Part shown: one piece after another, positions 15,436-22,817 of the stretch
Numbering within the stretch: position 1 is the stretch's first letter
Layout: each line of letters begins with the position of its first letter
DNA from: Bacillota bacterium
Lineage (GTDB): Bacteria; Bacillota; UBA994
Assembly: GCA_018725535.1 (NCBI GenBank)
Contig: QLUS01000010.1
Span: 1-24,851, forward strand
Length of the DNA: 24,851 nucleotides
Direction of reading: 5' to 3'
Notes under the pieces: generated by a model
The model's database searches: none
Told to the model about the DNA's origin: nothing
Seen by the model: only the letters and a program-made list of their open reading frames with translations
Program-made: the position numbers and the translations under genes

Positions 15436-15631
15436 ACTTTATACTTTCTCGCAAGCGCTGATAGGTAATGATGCCCTTGTCAATTTCCTCTAAGGCGGTC
15501 GTCACCGGTTTGTCCACGACAGGTTTCTTCTGCACCATCAACTCCCGTGCCCGCTTTGCCGCACAGACGACTAGGGTGTACTTGCTGTCAACTCGCCGCA
15601 GGAGTTTATCTGCGGACGGATGAATCATCAT
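15434..15631 (-). CDS. rpoZ: DNA-directed RNA polymerase subunit omega
   Basis: The omega subunit helps assemble and stabilise RNA polymerase. The protein is 65 aa, normal length. It has the pattern HPSADKLLRRVDSKYTLVVCAAKRARELM and a final ALEEIDKGIITYQRL. There are two consecutive ATG codons, and the first at 15629-15631 is used here. The gene follows remA after only 9 bp, whereas gmk lies between them in B. subtilis. Confidence 0.92.
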   Translation of the reverse strand: MMIHPSADKLLRRVDSKYTLVVCAAKRARELMVQKKPVVDKPVTTALEEIDKGIITYQRLRESIK

Positions 15632-15640
15632 GTGTTTCGC

Positions 15641-15937
15641 CTACCCTTCCACTGTTTCGTCTTTATCGTCTTTGTCGAGCGCCTCATCTTTGCTGTCCCG
15701 CGCATACAGGCGGTGAGCTACCGTCTCGGGCTGCACGGCGGACAGCACTATGTGGTCGCTGTCCGTAATAATGACCGCGCGCGTGCGACGACCATAAGTT
15801 GCGTCAACCAGCATCCCGCGGTCACGTGCTTCCTGCACGATGCGCTTAATGGGTGCCGACTCCGGGCTGACAATGGCCACCATTCTGTTGGCGGACACAA
15901 TATTGCCAAAGCCAATGTTGATAAGTCTAATTTCCAT
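15641..15937 (-). CDS. remA: Extracellular matrix regulator RemA family (DUF370)
   Basis: RemA is a small DNA-binding protein that activates biofilm-matrix and osmoprotection genes in B. subtilis. The 98-aa protein is nearly colinear with it: INIGFGNIVSANRMVAIVSP, ESAPIKRIVQEARDRGMLVD, ATYGRRTRAVIITDSDHIVL and SAVQPETVAHRL. A charged acidic tail (DSKDEALDKDDKDETVEG) adds to the usual end. I chose the ATG at 15935-15937, with GGGAG 8 nt upstream; the longer frame overlaps yicC. It sits between yicC and rpoZ as in other Firmicutes. Confidence 0.93.
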   Translation of the reverse strand: MEIRLINIGFGNIVSANRMVAIVSPESAPIKRIVQEARDRGMLVDATYGRRTRAVIITDSDHIVLSAVQPETVAHRLYARDSKDEALDKDDKDETVEG

Positions 15938-15962
15938 GCTCAATGCTCCCTTCAGCCAAGGA

Positions 15963-16730
15963 CTATTCAAGGTTCTGTACTTGCTCTCTTATTTTCTCCA
16001 ACTGTTGGCTGAGAAACTGGCGAAAATTGTGCAAATGGGTGTTAAGCCTCACTACTTCTTCAGTTATGTTGGCGCGGTCGGCAAACAGAGCTACTTCGAG
16101 CTCTAACCTACCCTGGTCGAGCACTGTGTCTTGCGTCAAGCGCTTAATGTTTTCCAGCAGGCGCTGTCGGTAGGTGCTAACGCTGTCCCGCGACAAATCG
16201 TCTATGCGATCGACACCGTGTTTGATGAACGCAAGCCTCGCCACCAAATCGTCACACAGGCGCCTCCCCTCCTGCTCGCGAGCCAAGAGCAGTGCGTTTA
16301 GGCCAAGCGCAATCAGTTCCTTAGCGCGCTCGCGGCTCGCCTCCGAATCATCGCTCCCCTCCTGCTCCACCACTACCCCCGGCAGCGACAACAGGTAGTT
16401 TAAAGAAACGTTCTGCATCGGGTCTAAACCAAGTTCGCCAGCTAGGTAAGTGAGTTTGTCCCTGTACTCCCGGAGCAGTTCTTCGTTAAAGACCACTGGG
16501 CGCGCATTCCTCACTTGCGACTGCAGTTTTAGGGAAATCTCCACTCTCCCGCGCGCCACTTTTCCCCGCACTAGGACCTTGATCTCTTCCTCGAGTAGCG
16601 CCAACTCTCTAGGTATACGCAGAGACAGGTCGAGATACCTGTTATTGACGGACCTCATTTCGACAGTGAGTAAGCCTAGCTCGCACTCGCCTTGCACCCT
16701 AGCAAACCCTGTCATGCTGCGCAAACTCAT
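15963..16730 (-). CDS. YicC/YloC family endoribonuclease, internally shortened
   Basis: YicC proteins are ribonucleases; in E. coli YicC influences small-RNA turnover. The N-terminal domain is intact: MSLRSMTGFARVQ, RSVNNRYLDLSLRIP, then QEGRRLCDDL. The C-terminal DUF1732 domain begins normally with ALFADRANITEEVVRLNTHL but jumps at about residue 241 directly to QQLEKIREQVQNLE. The usual intervening block (GRKLDFLxQEMNREINTIGSKA and following) is missing. Length is 255 aa against about 291 in B. subtilis. GGAAGGAG lies 7 nt before the ATG. It is the first gene of the long minus-strand block. Function may be impaired. Confidence 0.9.
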   Translation of the reverse strand: MSLRSMTGFARVQGECELGLLTVEMRSVNNRYLDLSLRIPRELALLEEEIKVLVRGKVARGRVEISLKLQSQVRNARPVVFNEELLREYRDKLTYLAGELGLDPMQNVSLNYLLSLPGVVVEQEGSDDSEASRERAKELIALGLNALLLAREQEGRRLCDDLVARLAFIKHGVDRIDDLSRDSVSTYRQRLLENIKRLTQDTVLDQGRLELEVALFADRANITEEVVRLNTHLHNFRQFLSQQLEKIREQVQNLE

Positions 16731-16776
16731 GCTGTAACTCCTTCCACGGGCCTCTAGCCGATACACTCCTGCAAAT

Positions 16777-16804
16777 AGTATACCGTCTTTACCCAGAGAA
16801 TCAA
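16777..16804 (-). promoter_or_regulatory. Sigma-A-type promoter for the yicC-to-rpe block
   Basis: On the minus strand TTGATT (16799-16804, 4/6) and TATACT (16777-16782, 5/6) are separated by 16 nt. They lie 46 nt upstream of the yicC start. The -35 element overlaps the last codon and stop of the ATPase remnant. Confidence 0.55.
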
Positions 16805-18744
16805 GCAGCCCAGTGCGTGAGGAGCCGGCGCACCCCGATAATTAACGTAGGCAATCCAGAGGCCAACATCACTACCCCCCAATCAGCACCCCCCGAGGGA
16901 AACATTGCCGAACAGATCCCGCAGGAAAGGCCAATAAATGGAGACCAATAATAACCCGGCAGAGGAAATCACCGCCCCAAACAACAGGGGATTCGTGGTC
17001 AATCCCTTTTCTGCCGCACCCATTGTTTCGGACCTGCAGTCAAACACGTGCAGGAGCTGGCACAATACCAAAGTCGCAAAGGCCATGGTCTGAGCCGTAG
17101 CGAGGCACTGCCGCGTCGTTAGGCTAGCGGCGAACACCAACGCTGTCGAGAGTCCAATCAGCGTTCCGCGCGTCAAGATCCTCCGCGCGAGACCACGACT
17201 AAACACTCCCTCTTGCGGCGAACGTGGCTGACGCAACATAACGTTTTTGTCCGCGCTATCTACACCGAGCGCCCTGGCCGGGAGTCCGTCCGTCACCAAG
17301 TTCACCCACAGGATTTGCAGCGGGCGTAGAGGAAGCGGCAATCCTACAGCCATGGCGACGAAAACAGCCAGCATTCCCCCACGTTGCATGACAACAGGTA
17401 GCGAATAAACTTGCGTATGTTGTCGTAGATGCCGCGACCTTCCTCAATCGCCTTCACAATGGTAGCGAAGTTATCGTCCTGTAGAACTAACGCCGAGGCT
17501 TCGCGCGCTACTTCCGTACCACACTGCCCCATACTCACGCCAATGTCGGCTTCCTTTAAGGCGGGAGCGTCGTTGATGCCGTCCCCGGTCATGGCGACTA
17601 CAGCCCCCAGTCGGCGGAGCGTCCTCACCAAGCGCAATTTGCATTCCGGTGACACCCGCGCAAAGACATTGACGCGCGAAACTACGTCCGCTAGCTCGTC
17701 ATCAGACATGGCTTTTAGTTCTGTACCCGTAACGGCGCGAGCTTCTTTCCCCACTAGCTCAATCTCGCGCGCGATGGCCAATGCCGTTAAAGCGTGGTCG
17801 CCCGTGACCATTATCACCCTAATGCCGGCCATCCTGCACTTTTTCAGCGTCGCTCTAACTTCCGGACGCGGGGGATCATGCATACCTACTAGGCCAACAA
17901 AGGTGAGGCCAAGCTCTATGTCTGCGGCCTCGGCCCGATCTAGATTGCCCCGGTACTCCCGGCACGCAACTCCTAACACTCGCAAGCCTCGCGCGGCAAG
18001 CTCTTCGTTTTTTCGCTGTAGCGTGGCGAGGATAGCGGGCGTTAATTTAGTGCCTCGCCCCTTTTCTCTGTACTCCGTGCAGAGGGCAAACAGGGCGTCC
18101 GGCGCGCCCTTAGTAAAGACCTGGTGCTTGCCGCTTTGGTCCTTGACGACTACGCTCATGAGCATCCGTTGGGAATCGAAGGGAAGTTCCTTCACTAAAC
18201 TAGCAGTAGCATCAAGCTTTGCCTTCTCCGCTGCCACAATCAGCGCGGCTTCGTCCACTTCAAAGGACCATGCTTGACCAAGCCTCACATTCGCCGGAAT
18301 GCGGTCTCCCGCCGTAAGCAGCACCATATCGCCCGGTACCAACTGTGAAACCGCTATTGTCCCCTCATCGCCGTCACGCCGCACTGTAACGGTGGGTGAA
18401 GCTAGTTTCTTTAGTGCTACAAGGGCTTTTTCCGCCCGCCACTCCTGCAGAAGTCCAAGCACGCTGTTAAGCAATACTATGGCTACGATTATCGCCGCAT
18501 CCGCGTACTCCCCCATCAACCCCGACACTGCTGTCGCCGCCAAGAGAACCTGTGTTATTAAATCGCCGAGTTGTGCGATAAACCTCGCCAAGAGACCCGG
18601 GCGAGGCTTCTCGATTAGTTGATTCAACCCCACGTCCCGTAGTCTGCGTTCCGCCTCGCATTGACTCAGCCCATGTGGGCTAGCGCTAAGCCGAAGCAAA
18701 ACCTGATCATAAGCGAGTGCGTGGCAACCGCTTTCTCCCTGCAC
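16801..18744 (-). pseudogene. Calcium-type P-type ATPase (YloB-like), broken by a large deletion and two frameshifts
   Basis: The gene starts at a GTG (18742-18744, GGAGGT 6 nt upstream). It shows the cation-ATPase N-terminus, two membrane helices and the A-domain motif LVPGDMVLLTAGDRIPANV. At VDEAAL (about 18241-18258) the protein jumps into LIVAAEKAKLD of the nucleotide-binding domain. The TGES loop, M3, M4 and the DKTGTLT phosphorylation site are absent. FTKGAPDA, MVTGDHALTALAIA and TGDGINDAPALKEADIGVSMG follow. A one-base loss near 17374-17380 shifts frame; a second frame continues as VGLPLPLRPLQILWVNLVTDGLPA down to 16883. A one-base gain at the 16889-16894 G-run shifts back, and the end (ADWGVVMLASGLP...) stops at 16801. 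About 648 codons remain of roughly 890. It lies between rqcH and yicC, as yloB does in B. subtilis. Confidence 0.9.
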
Positions 18745-18780
18745 GCTGCCACCTCCTTTACCCTCATAAATATATTCCTG

Positions 18781-18809
18781 TTGTGTCGCAAAAATGTGCG
18801 GGTTAAGAT
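18781..18809 (+). promoter_or_regulatory. Candidate promoter of rqcH
   Basis: TTGTGT (18781-18786) and TAAGAT (18804-18809) are separated by 17 nt and lie 25 nt upstream of the rqcH ATG. Matches are only 4/6 each. The position in the 90-bp gap divergent from the ATPase remnant supports it. Confidence 0.35.
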
Positions 18810-18834
18810 AAGAGGAGTTAGGGAGGGACAACAC

Positions 18835-20580
18835 ATGAGTCTAGACGGATTTGTACTTAATGCCTTAGTGCAAGAACTAAACACTGAGCTAGTAGGATTG
18901 CGCTGCGAGAAAATCCATCAACCTACCAGACACACAGTTACGCTGCTCTTGTCAGGTACAGGGAAAAAGCACCGCCTCGTCATCTCCGCCGACCCACTTT
19001 GGCCAAGACTAATGCTCACGTCTGAGGCGTGGGTGAACCCGCCTTCCCCTCCCTTCTTTTGTTTGATGCTGCGAAAATACCTTACAGGCGCCCGCGTGAC
19101 AGGGTTGTCAGTGGCAGGGTTTGAGCGCGTTGTTACAGCGACATTCAGTGGCCGCGACGAATTGGGGAACACGGCCAACTACAGGCTGATGGTCGAATTA
19201 ACGGGACGGCACAGCAACGCAGTGTTGGTAGCTCCAAACGACACTATACTTGACGCCCTAACACGCGTGAGCATTAACTTGTCGTCAGTGCGCGCTGTCT
19301 TACCCGGGTTACGCTACGAATCGCCCCCCGCACAAGGCCGCCTCTCGCCCCTTAGTGTAGATGGGGAGTATTTGTTCCAAGCAGCCAAAGCGAGCGCTTA
19401 TCCCGTACACAAACTGCTTCGCACTAGCATCCAGGGCGTCTCCCAGCTCTTAGCTAACGAGCTTGCCTACAGACATGCGCCTAACGCCAAAGCGAGCGAC
19501 CTTGATGTACTGGAGTGGGAGCAAATTGCAGTACATGTGCGGCAGTTGGCGCTATCAGCGAGCGCGGGGGAAATCCCTGCGGGCTACGTCTACCGCTCGG
19601 GCAAGACACACTTTCACGTCCTCCCGCTCACTCACCTCCACGTACCGGGCCAGCTTGTCTGTGGTATCAACTCACTAGTTGCAGGCGCATTCCTGTCAGC
19701 AAACCGAGGCGAACAGCTGGAGTCACTCCGTCTTTCCCTGCGCAAAGTCGCCGCTGCCTCGCTTGCCAAAACCGAGCGGCGCATACAGGCGCTGCGGGGC
19801 GACTTGCAAAAGAGCGAGGGCCGGGAAGAGTCTAGACGGTTTGGCGATCTGCTGTACGCTAACCTCGGCGCGCAACGCGTCGAGGCGGGCGAAGCAGTTG
19901 TCATTGACTACTATCACGAAAACATGCCCGAAGTAAGGATTCCACTCGATCCAAAACGGAGCTTTGCAGAGAACGCTAGGCAGTACTATAAGCAGTACAC
20001 ACGGGCGCAAAGCGCGAGCCAGCATGCAGAGGAACGTCTGCACAACGATGTCGCGTATCTTGATTACCTAGAGACTTTACTGTACAGCATCGACACCGCT
20101 CCTGACACGGCGACGCTGCGGGAAATCGGGGCCGAAATGTGCGCAATGAGGCTGCTGCCCGCCGCCACAACTGCTAAGCGACAGGCACCAGCCTCAAGTG
20201 CCCCACGTAAATTCATTTGCCCGGAAGGCATGAGTATCTCCGTGGGCCGCACTAACCTGCAAAACGATGTGTTGGTGCGAGAAGCCCACCCCGAACATTG
20301 TTGGCTGCACGTGCAAAAGGCGCCGGGTAGCCACGTGCTTATCCACGCCACCGCGGCCCCTTCCGAAGCCACCTTGCACTATGCGGCCAACCTAGCTGCT
20401 TACTACAGCAAGCTGCGAGCGTCTGCTAACGTTCCTGTGGATTACACTCTGCGGAAATTCGTCAAGCGTCCGCCCCATGCCCGTCCAGGCTACGTCGTCT
20501 ATGAACGTCAGCGTACTCTCTATGTCAAGCGACCGACTGCGCCTGAGGACACTCAGCAGGACTCGAACAGCAACACCTGA
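18835..20580 (+). CDS. rqcH: Rqc2 homolog RqcH (NFACT / fibronectin-binding family)
   Basis: RqcH binds stalled 50S subunits and recruits Ala-tRNA to add poly-alanine tails, marking nascent chains for degradation. The 581-aa protein has the N-terminal NFACT domain starting MSLDGFVLNALVQEL. A helical middle region follows. The C-terminal NFACT-R domain has GMSISVGRTNLQNDVLV, WLHVQKAPGSHVLIH, LAAYYSKLRASANVPVDYTL and RPGYVVYERQRTLYV. The ATG has GGAGGG about 8 nt upstream. In-frame sequence upstream to 18661 is inside the ATPase and non-family. At 97-98 it reads ER where B. subtilis has DR. The last 28 bp overlap the convergent pyrR. Confidence 0.93.
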   Translation: MSLDGFVLNALVQELNTELVGLRCEKIHQPTRHTVTLLLSGTGKKHRLVISADPLWPRLMLTSEAWVNPPSPPFFCLMLRKYLTGARVTGLSVAGFERVVTATFSGRDELGNTANYRLMVELTGRHSNAVLVAPNDTILDALTRVSINLSSVRAVLPGLRYESPPAQGRLSPLSVDGEYLFQAAKASAYPVHKLLRTSIQGVSQLLANELAYRHAPNAKASDLDVLEWEQIAVHVRQLALSASAGEIPAGYVYRSGKTHFHVLPLTHLHVPGQLVCGINSLVAGAFLSANRGEQLESLRLSLRKVAAASLAKTERRIQALRGDLQKSEGREESRRFGDLLYANLGAQRVEAGEAVVIDYYHENMPEVRIPLDPKRSFAENARQYYKQYTRAQSASQHAEERLHNDVAYLDYLETLLYSIDTAPDTATLREIGAEMCAMRLLPAATTAKRQAPASSAPRKFICPEGMSISVGRTNLQNDVLVREAHPEHCWLHVQKAPGSHVLIHATAAPSEATLHYAANLAAYYSKLRASANVPVDYTLRKFVKRPPHARPGYVVYERQRTLYVKRPTAPEDTQQDSNSNT

Positions 20581-21092
20581 TCACTGCCGTCAACCTCCAG
20601 CACCTCGACAGCTATGTGCTCCCGGCGAGACGTAGGCACATTCTTGCCTACGTAGTCAGCGCGAATCGGCAGTTCCCGATGCCCTCGGTCAATAAGCACT
20701 GCTAACTGCACGCTGCTAGGCCGCCCCTGGTCGACCAAGGCGTCAAGCGCAGCCCGCACGGTGCGGCCAGTGTATAGTACATCGTCTACGATCACCACGG
20801 TTTTGCCTACGACAGGCGGCAGGTCCCCGCTGGCCACGTAAGCGTCGGGCATCGATGTGAGGTCGTCGCGATACAAAGTGATATCTATCGTACCCACCTC
20901 GACTGAGGTTCCTTCAATGCGCGCTATGGCCTCCCGGAGGCGCTCGGCCAAGGGCACACCTCGGCGCTTAACCCCCATTAACACAACATTCTCCACACCT
21001 TTGTTGCGTTCGATGATTTCGTGGGCCATACGCGTGATAGCGCGCGCGATCGCCTTATCGTCCATTAGTAGCGCCTTTTGTTTGAATTCCAT
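20553..21092 (-). CDS. pyrR: Bifunctional pyr operon regulator / uracil phosphoribosyltransferase PyrR
   Basis: PyrR binds pyrimidine mRNA leaders in response to UMP and also has uracil phosphoribosyltransferase activity. The 179-aa protein has family blocks LMDDKAIARAITRMAHEIIE, VLMGVKRRGVPLAERL, GTIDITLYRDDL, the PRPP loop VVIVDDVLYTGRTVRAALDA, and LAVLIDRGHRELPIRADYVG. GGAGGT lies 9 nt before the ATG. It is the last gene of the yggS-to-pyrR block, after rluD, as in the lspA-ylyB-pyrR order of B. subtilis. No pyr biosynthesis genes follow: rqcH converges on it with a 28-bp overlap. Only 25 bp separate it from rluD, too little for an attenuator. Confidence 0.96.
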   Translation of the reverse strand: MEFKQKALLMDDKAIARAITRMAHEIIERNKGVENVVLMGVKRRGVPLAERLREAIARIEGTSVEVGTIDITLYRDDLTSMPDAYVASGDLPPVVGKTVVIVDDVLYTGRTVRAALDALVDQGRPSSVQLAVLIDRGHRELPIRADYVGKNVPTSRREHIAVEVLEVDGSDQVLLFESC

Positions 21093-21117
21093 TTTACCTG
21101 CACCTCCGCGAGACCTC

Positions 21118-22041
21118 CTACTTGTGGCCAGTAATGTTTTTTAGCTTGACCTGCATTGCCTTAAATTCCGGCGGCAGCTCACTTGCGAAGTCCATGCTCT
21201 CACCGGTTATAGGGTGTATCAATCTTAATCTAGCGGCGTGCAGCATATGACGGGTAAGCTCCCAAGGCGTTTTGCGCGGACCATAGACCTCATCACCCAC
21301 AATGGGGTAGCCGAGATAGGCGAGATGAACGCGAATCTGATGCGTGCGTCCGGTCTCTAGCTTACAGGTAACAACCGCATACGCGCCTAAACACTCCTTT
21401 ACTTGGTAGTGGGTAATAGCCGCCCTTCCGTGTGGCACCACTGCCATTTCTTTGCGCCGCGCCGAGTGTCGTCCAATCGGGGCATTCACTGTACCTGAAG
21501 TTTGCTTGGGACAGCCATGTACAATGGCCACATACTCCCGGCCCATTTGGCGAGACGAAAGCTGATGTTGTAGGCGCACAAGACTCACAGTATGCTTGGC
21601 CACAACCAAGAGACCGGACGTGTTTTTGTCTAGTCTATGGACAATGCCTGGGCGTTCTTCGCCATTTATCCCAGCTAAATCTTGTACGTGGTGCAAAAGA
21701 GCGTTAACTAAGGTCCCCTGACGGTGTCCCGCTGCAGGATGCACTACTATGCCAGCCGGTTTATCAACAACCACAATATCGCTGTCCTCATAGACGATAA
21801 CTAACGGCAACGCCTCAGCGACTATTGCTGTCGCTCTTACCTCGGTTGCGGGCAAAGACACCGTAACATGCTGCCCTGCTCGCAGGCGATAACTATTACT
21901 CTCACTGCGCCCGTCCACAGTCACTAACCCTGACGCAATCAGGCGCTGCGCCGCGCTGCGCGTTACGCCCGGAACAACCTCACTTACATACACGTCTAGC
22001 CGCTTGGCGGCATCTGCAGGCGATACTAGAGTCGATGCCAT
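21118..22041 (-). CDS. RluA-family 23S rRNA pseudouridine synthase (RluD/YlyB-like)
   Basis: The 307-aa protein has an N-terminal S4 RNA-binding domain (about 14-60: RLDVYVSEVVPGVTRSAAQRL). The RluA-type catalytic domain follows. It contains VVDKPAGIVVHP and the signature RPGIVHRLDKNTSGLLVVAK with catalytic D138, then LETGRTHQIRVHLAYLGYPIVGD. The target uridines cannot be read from sequence; B. subtilis YlyB is the positional counterpart. The ATG has GGAG 5 nt upstream and overlaps the end of lspA by 16 bp. Confidence 0.95.
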   Translation of the reverse strand: MASTLVSPADAAKRLDVYVSEVVPGVTRSAAQRLIASGLVTVDGRSESNSYRLRAGQHVTVSLPATEVRATAIVAEALPLVIVYEDSDIVVVDKPAGIVVHPAAGHRQGTLVNALLHHVQDLAGINGEERPGIVHRLDKNTSGLLVVAKHTVSLVRLQHQLSSRQMGREYVAIVHGCPKQTSGTVNAPIGRHSARRKEMAVVPHGRAAITHYQVKECLGAYAVVTCKLETGRTHQIRVHLAYLGYPIVGDEVYGPRKTPWELTRHMLHAARLRLIHPITGESMDFASELPPEFKAMQVKLKNITGHK

Positions 22042-22475
22042 CTTAGCTCCGCACGCAAAATCGCATAAGACAATACAGCCGTGCCTACCACAATCGCAGA
22101 GTCAGCCACATTAAACACCGGCCAAAAGCCCACGTCGACGAAGTCCACGACGTAACCAAGGCGTATGCGATCGAGGAAATTGCCAAAAGCGCCTCCTAGG
22201 ACACAGGCACTCGCCCATACGGCGCATCTCCCGACCCGAACAATTTCCTTCCAAAACACCACCACGGCGACTACTAGGATAAGCATGGCTCCAAAGAACA
22301 GCACTCTCTGGCGATAAAACAAACCAAACGCCGCGCCAAAATTCCTAACATGAGTGAGACTGAGGATGTTTGGCACTAAGGACAAAGTCTCGCCATACGC
22401 GATGCGCGATACGACGAGATGTTTTGTGGCTTGGTCTACTATGACGATCATTACAGCAACCAAAATAAGCAGCAT
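22026..22475 (-). CDS. lspA: Signal peptidase II (lipoprotein signal peptidase)
   Basis: LspA cleaves signal peptides of prolipoproteins in the membrane. The 149-aa protein has four hydrophobic segments. It has the conserved blocks DQATKHLV, LTHVRNFGAAFG, and the two catalytic aspartates in GYVVDF (D111) and FNVADS (D125). AGGAGG lies 5 nt before the ATG. It is followed with overlap by the pseudouridine synthase gene, the common lspA-rluD pair. In many Firmicutes ileS precedes it; here DUF5665 does. Confidence 0.96.
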   Translation of the reverse strand: MLLILVAVMIVIVDQATKHLVVSRIAYGETLSLVPNILSLTHVRNFGAAFGLFYRQRVLFFGAMLILVVAVVVFWKEIVRVGRCAVWASACVLGGAFGNFLDRIRLGYVVDFVDVGFWPVFNVADSAIVVGTAVLSYAILRAELRWHRL

Positions 22476-22505
22476 AATTTCCTCCTGTTAGCTGCGCGAA
22501 GCATG

Positions 22506-22793
22506 CTACCTAAGCTGCATCTGCACCAGCCGTACAATCTCCGCGATGACATCGCTGATCAGAGGTAAATTGAGGATCGCAATCTGCGACAACAAATAAA
22601 GCAGCAGTCCGACTAAGAGCGATCCACCAATAGCTATTCCTACCCCACGCGCTAGGCCCGCAAGGAAATTCAGCCATATCAAACGCCACGGGTTATTCAT
22701 GAGCTCTACATAATCCGCAAGTTTCGCACGCTCCAGCGACATGGCGAAAGCGCGCATGCTATCGGCTGATGCTTTATGTGCCTGTTCGTCCAT
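22506..22793 (-). CDS. DUF5665 domain-containing membrane protein
   Basis: A 95-aa protein with an N-terminal charged helix. It continues LADYVELMNNPWRLIWLNFL and AGLARGVGIAIGGSLLVGLL, which I associate with the small DUF5665 family of Firmicutes. One long or two short membrane segments lie at about 40-85, the second ending in a short amphipathic tail. No function is established. GAGGGGG lies 4 nt before the ATG. It stands alone between the racemase and lspA. Confidence 0.8.
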   Translation of the reverse strand: MDEQAHKASADSMRAFAMSLERAKLADYVELMNNPWRLIWLNFLAGLARGVGIAIGGSLLVGLLLYLLSQIAILNLPLISDVIAEIVRLVQMQLR

Positions 22794-22817
22794 TCGTCCC
22801 CCTCTTAGCCATAGATA

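Noticed and set aside
17429..18277. 282-codon plus-strand open frame
   Set aside because: It is antisense to the ATPase remnant, serine- and arginine-rich with low complexity. It has no ribosome binding site and no family motif, and is explained as a shadow of the real frame.
18786..18801. CGCA...TGCG inverted repeat in the rqcH promoter spacer as an operator
   Set aside because: Four-base arms are expected by chance in this length.
21093..21117. PyrR-responsive attenuator upstream of pyrR
   Set aside because: Only 25 bp separate rluD and pyrR, with two ribosome-binding-like motifs and no room for antiterminator and terminator stems.
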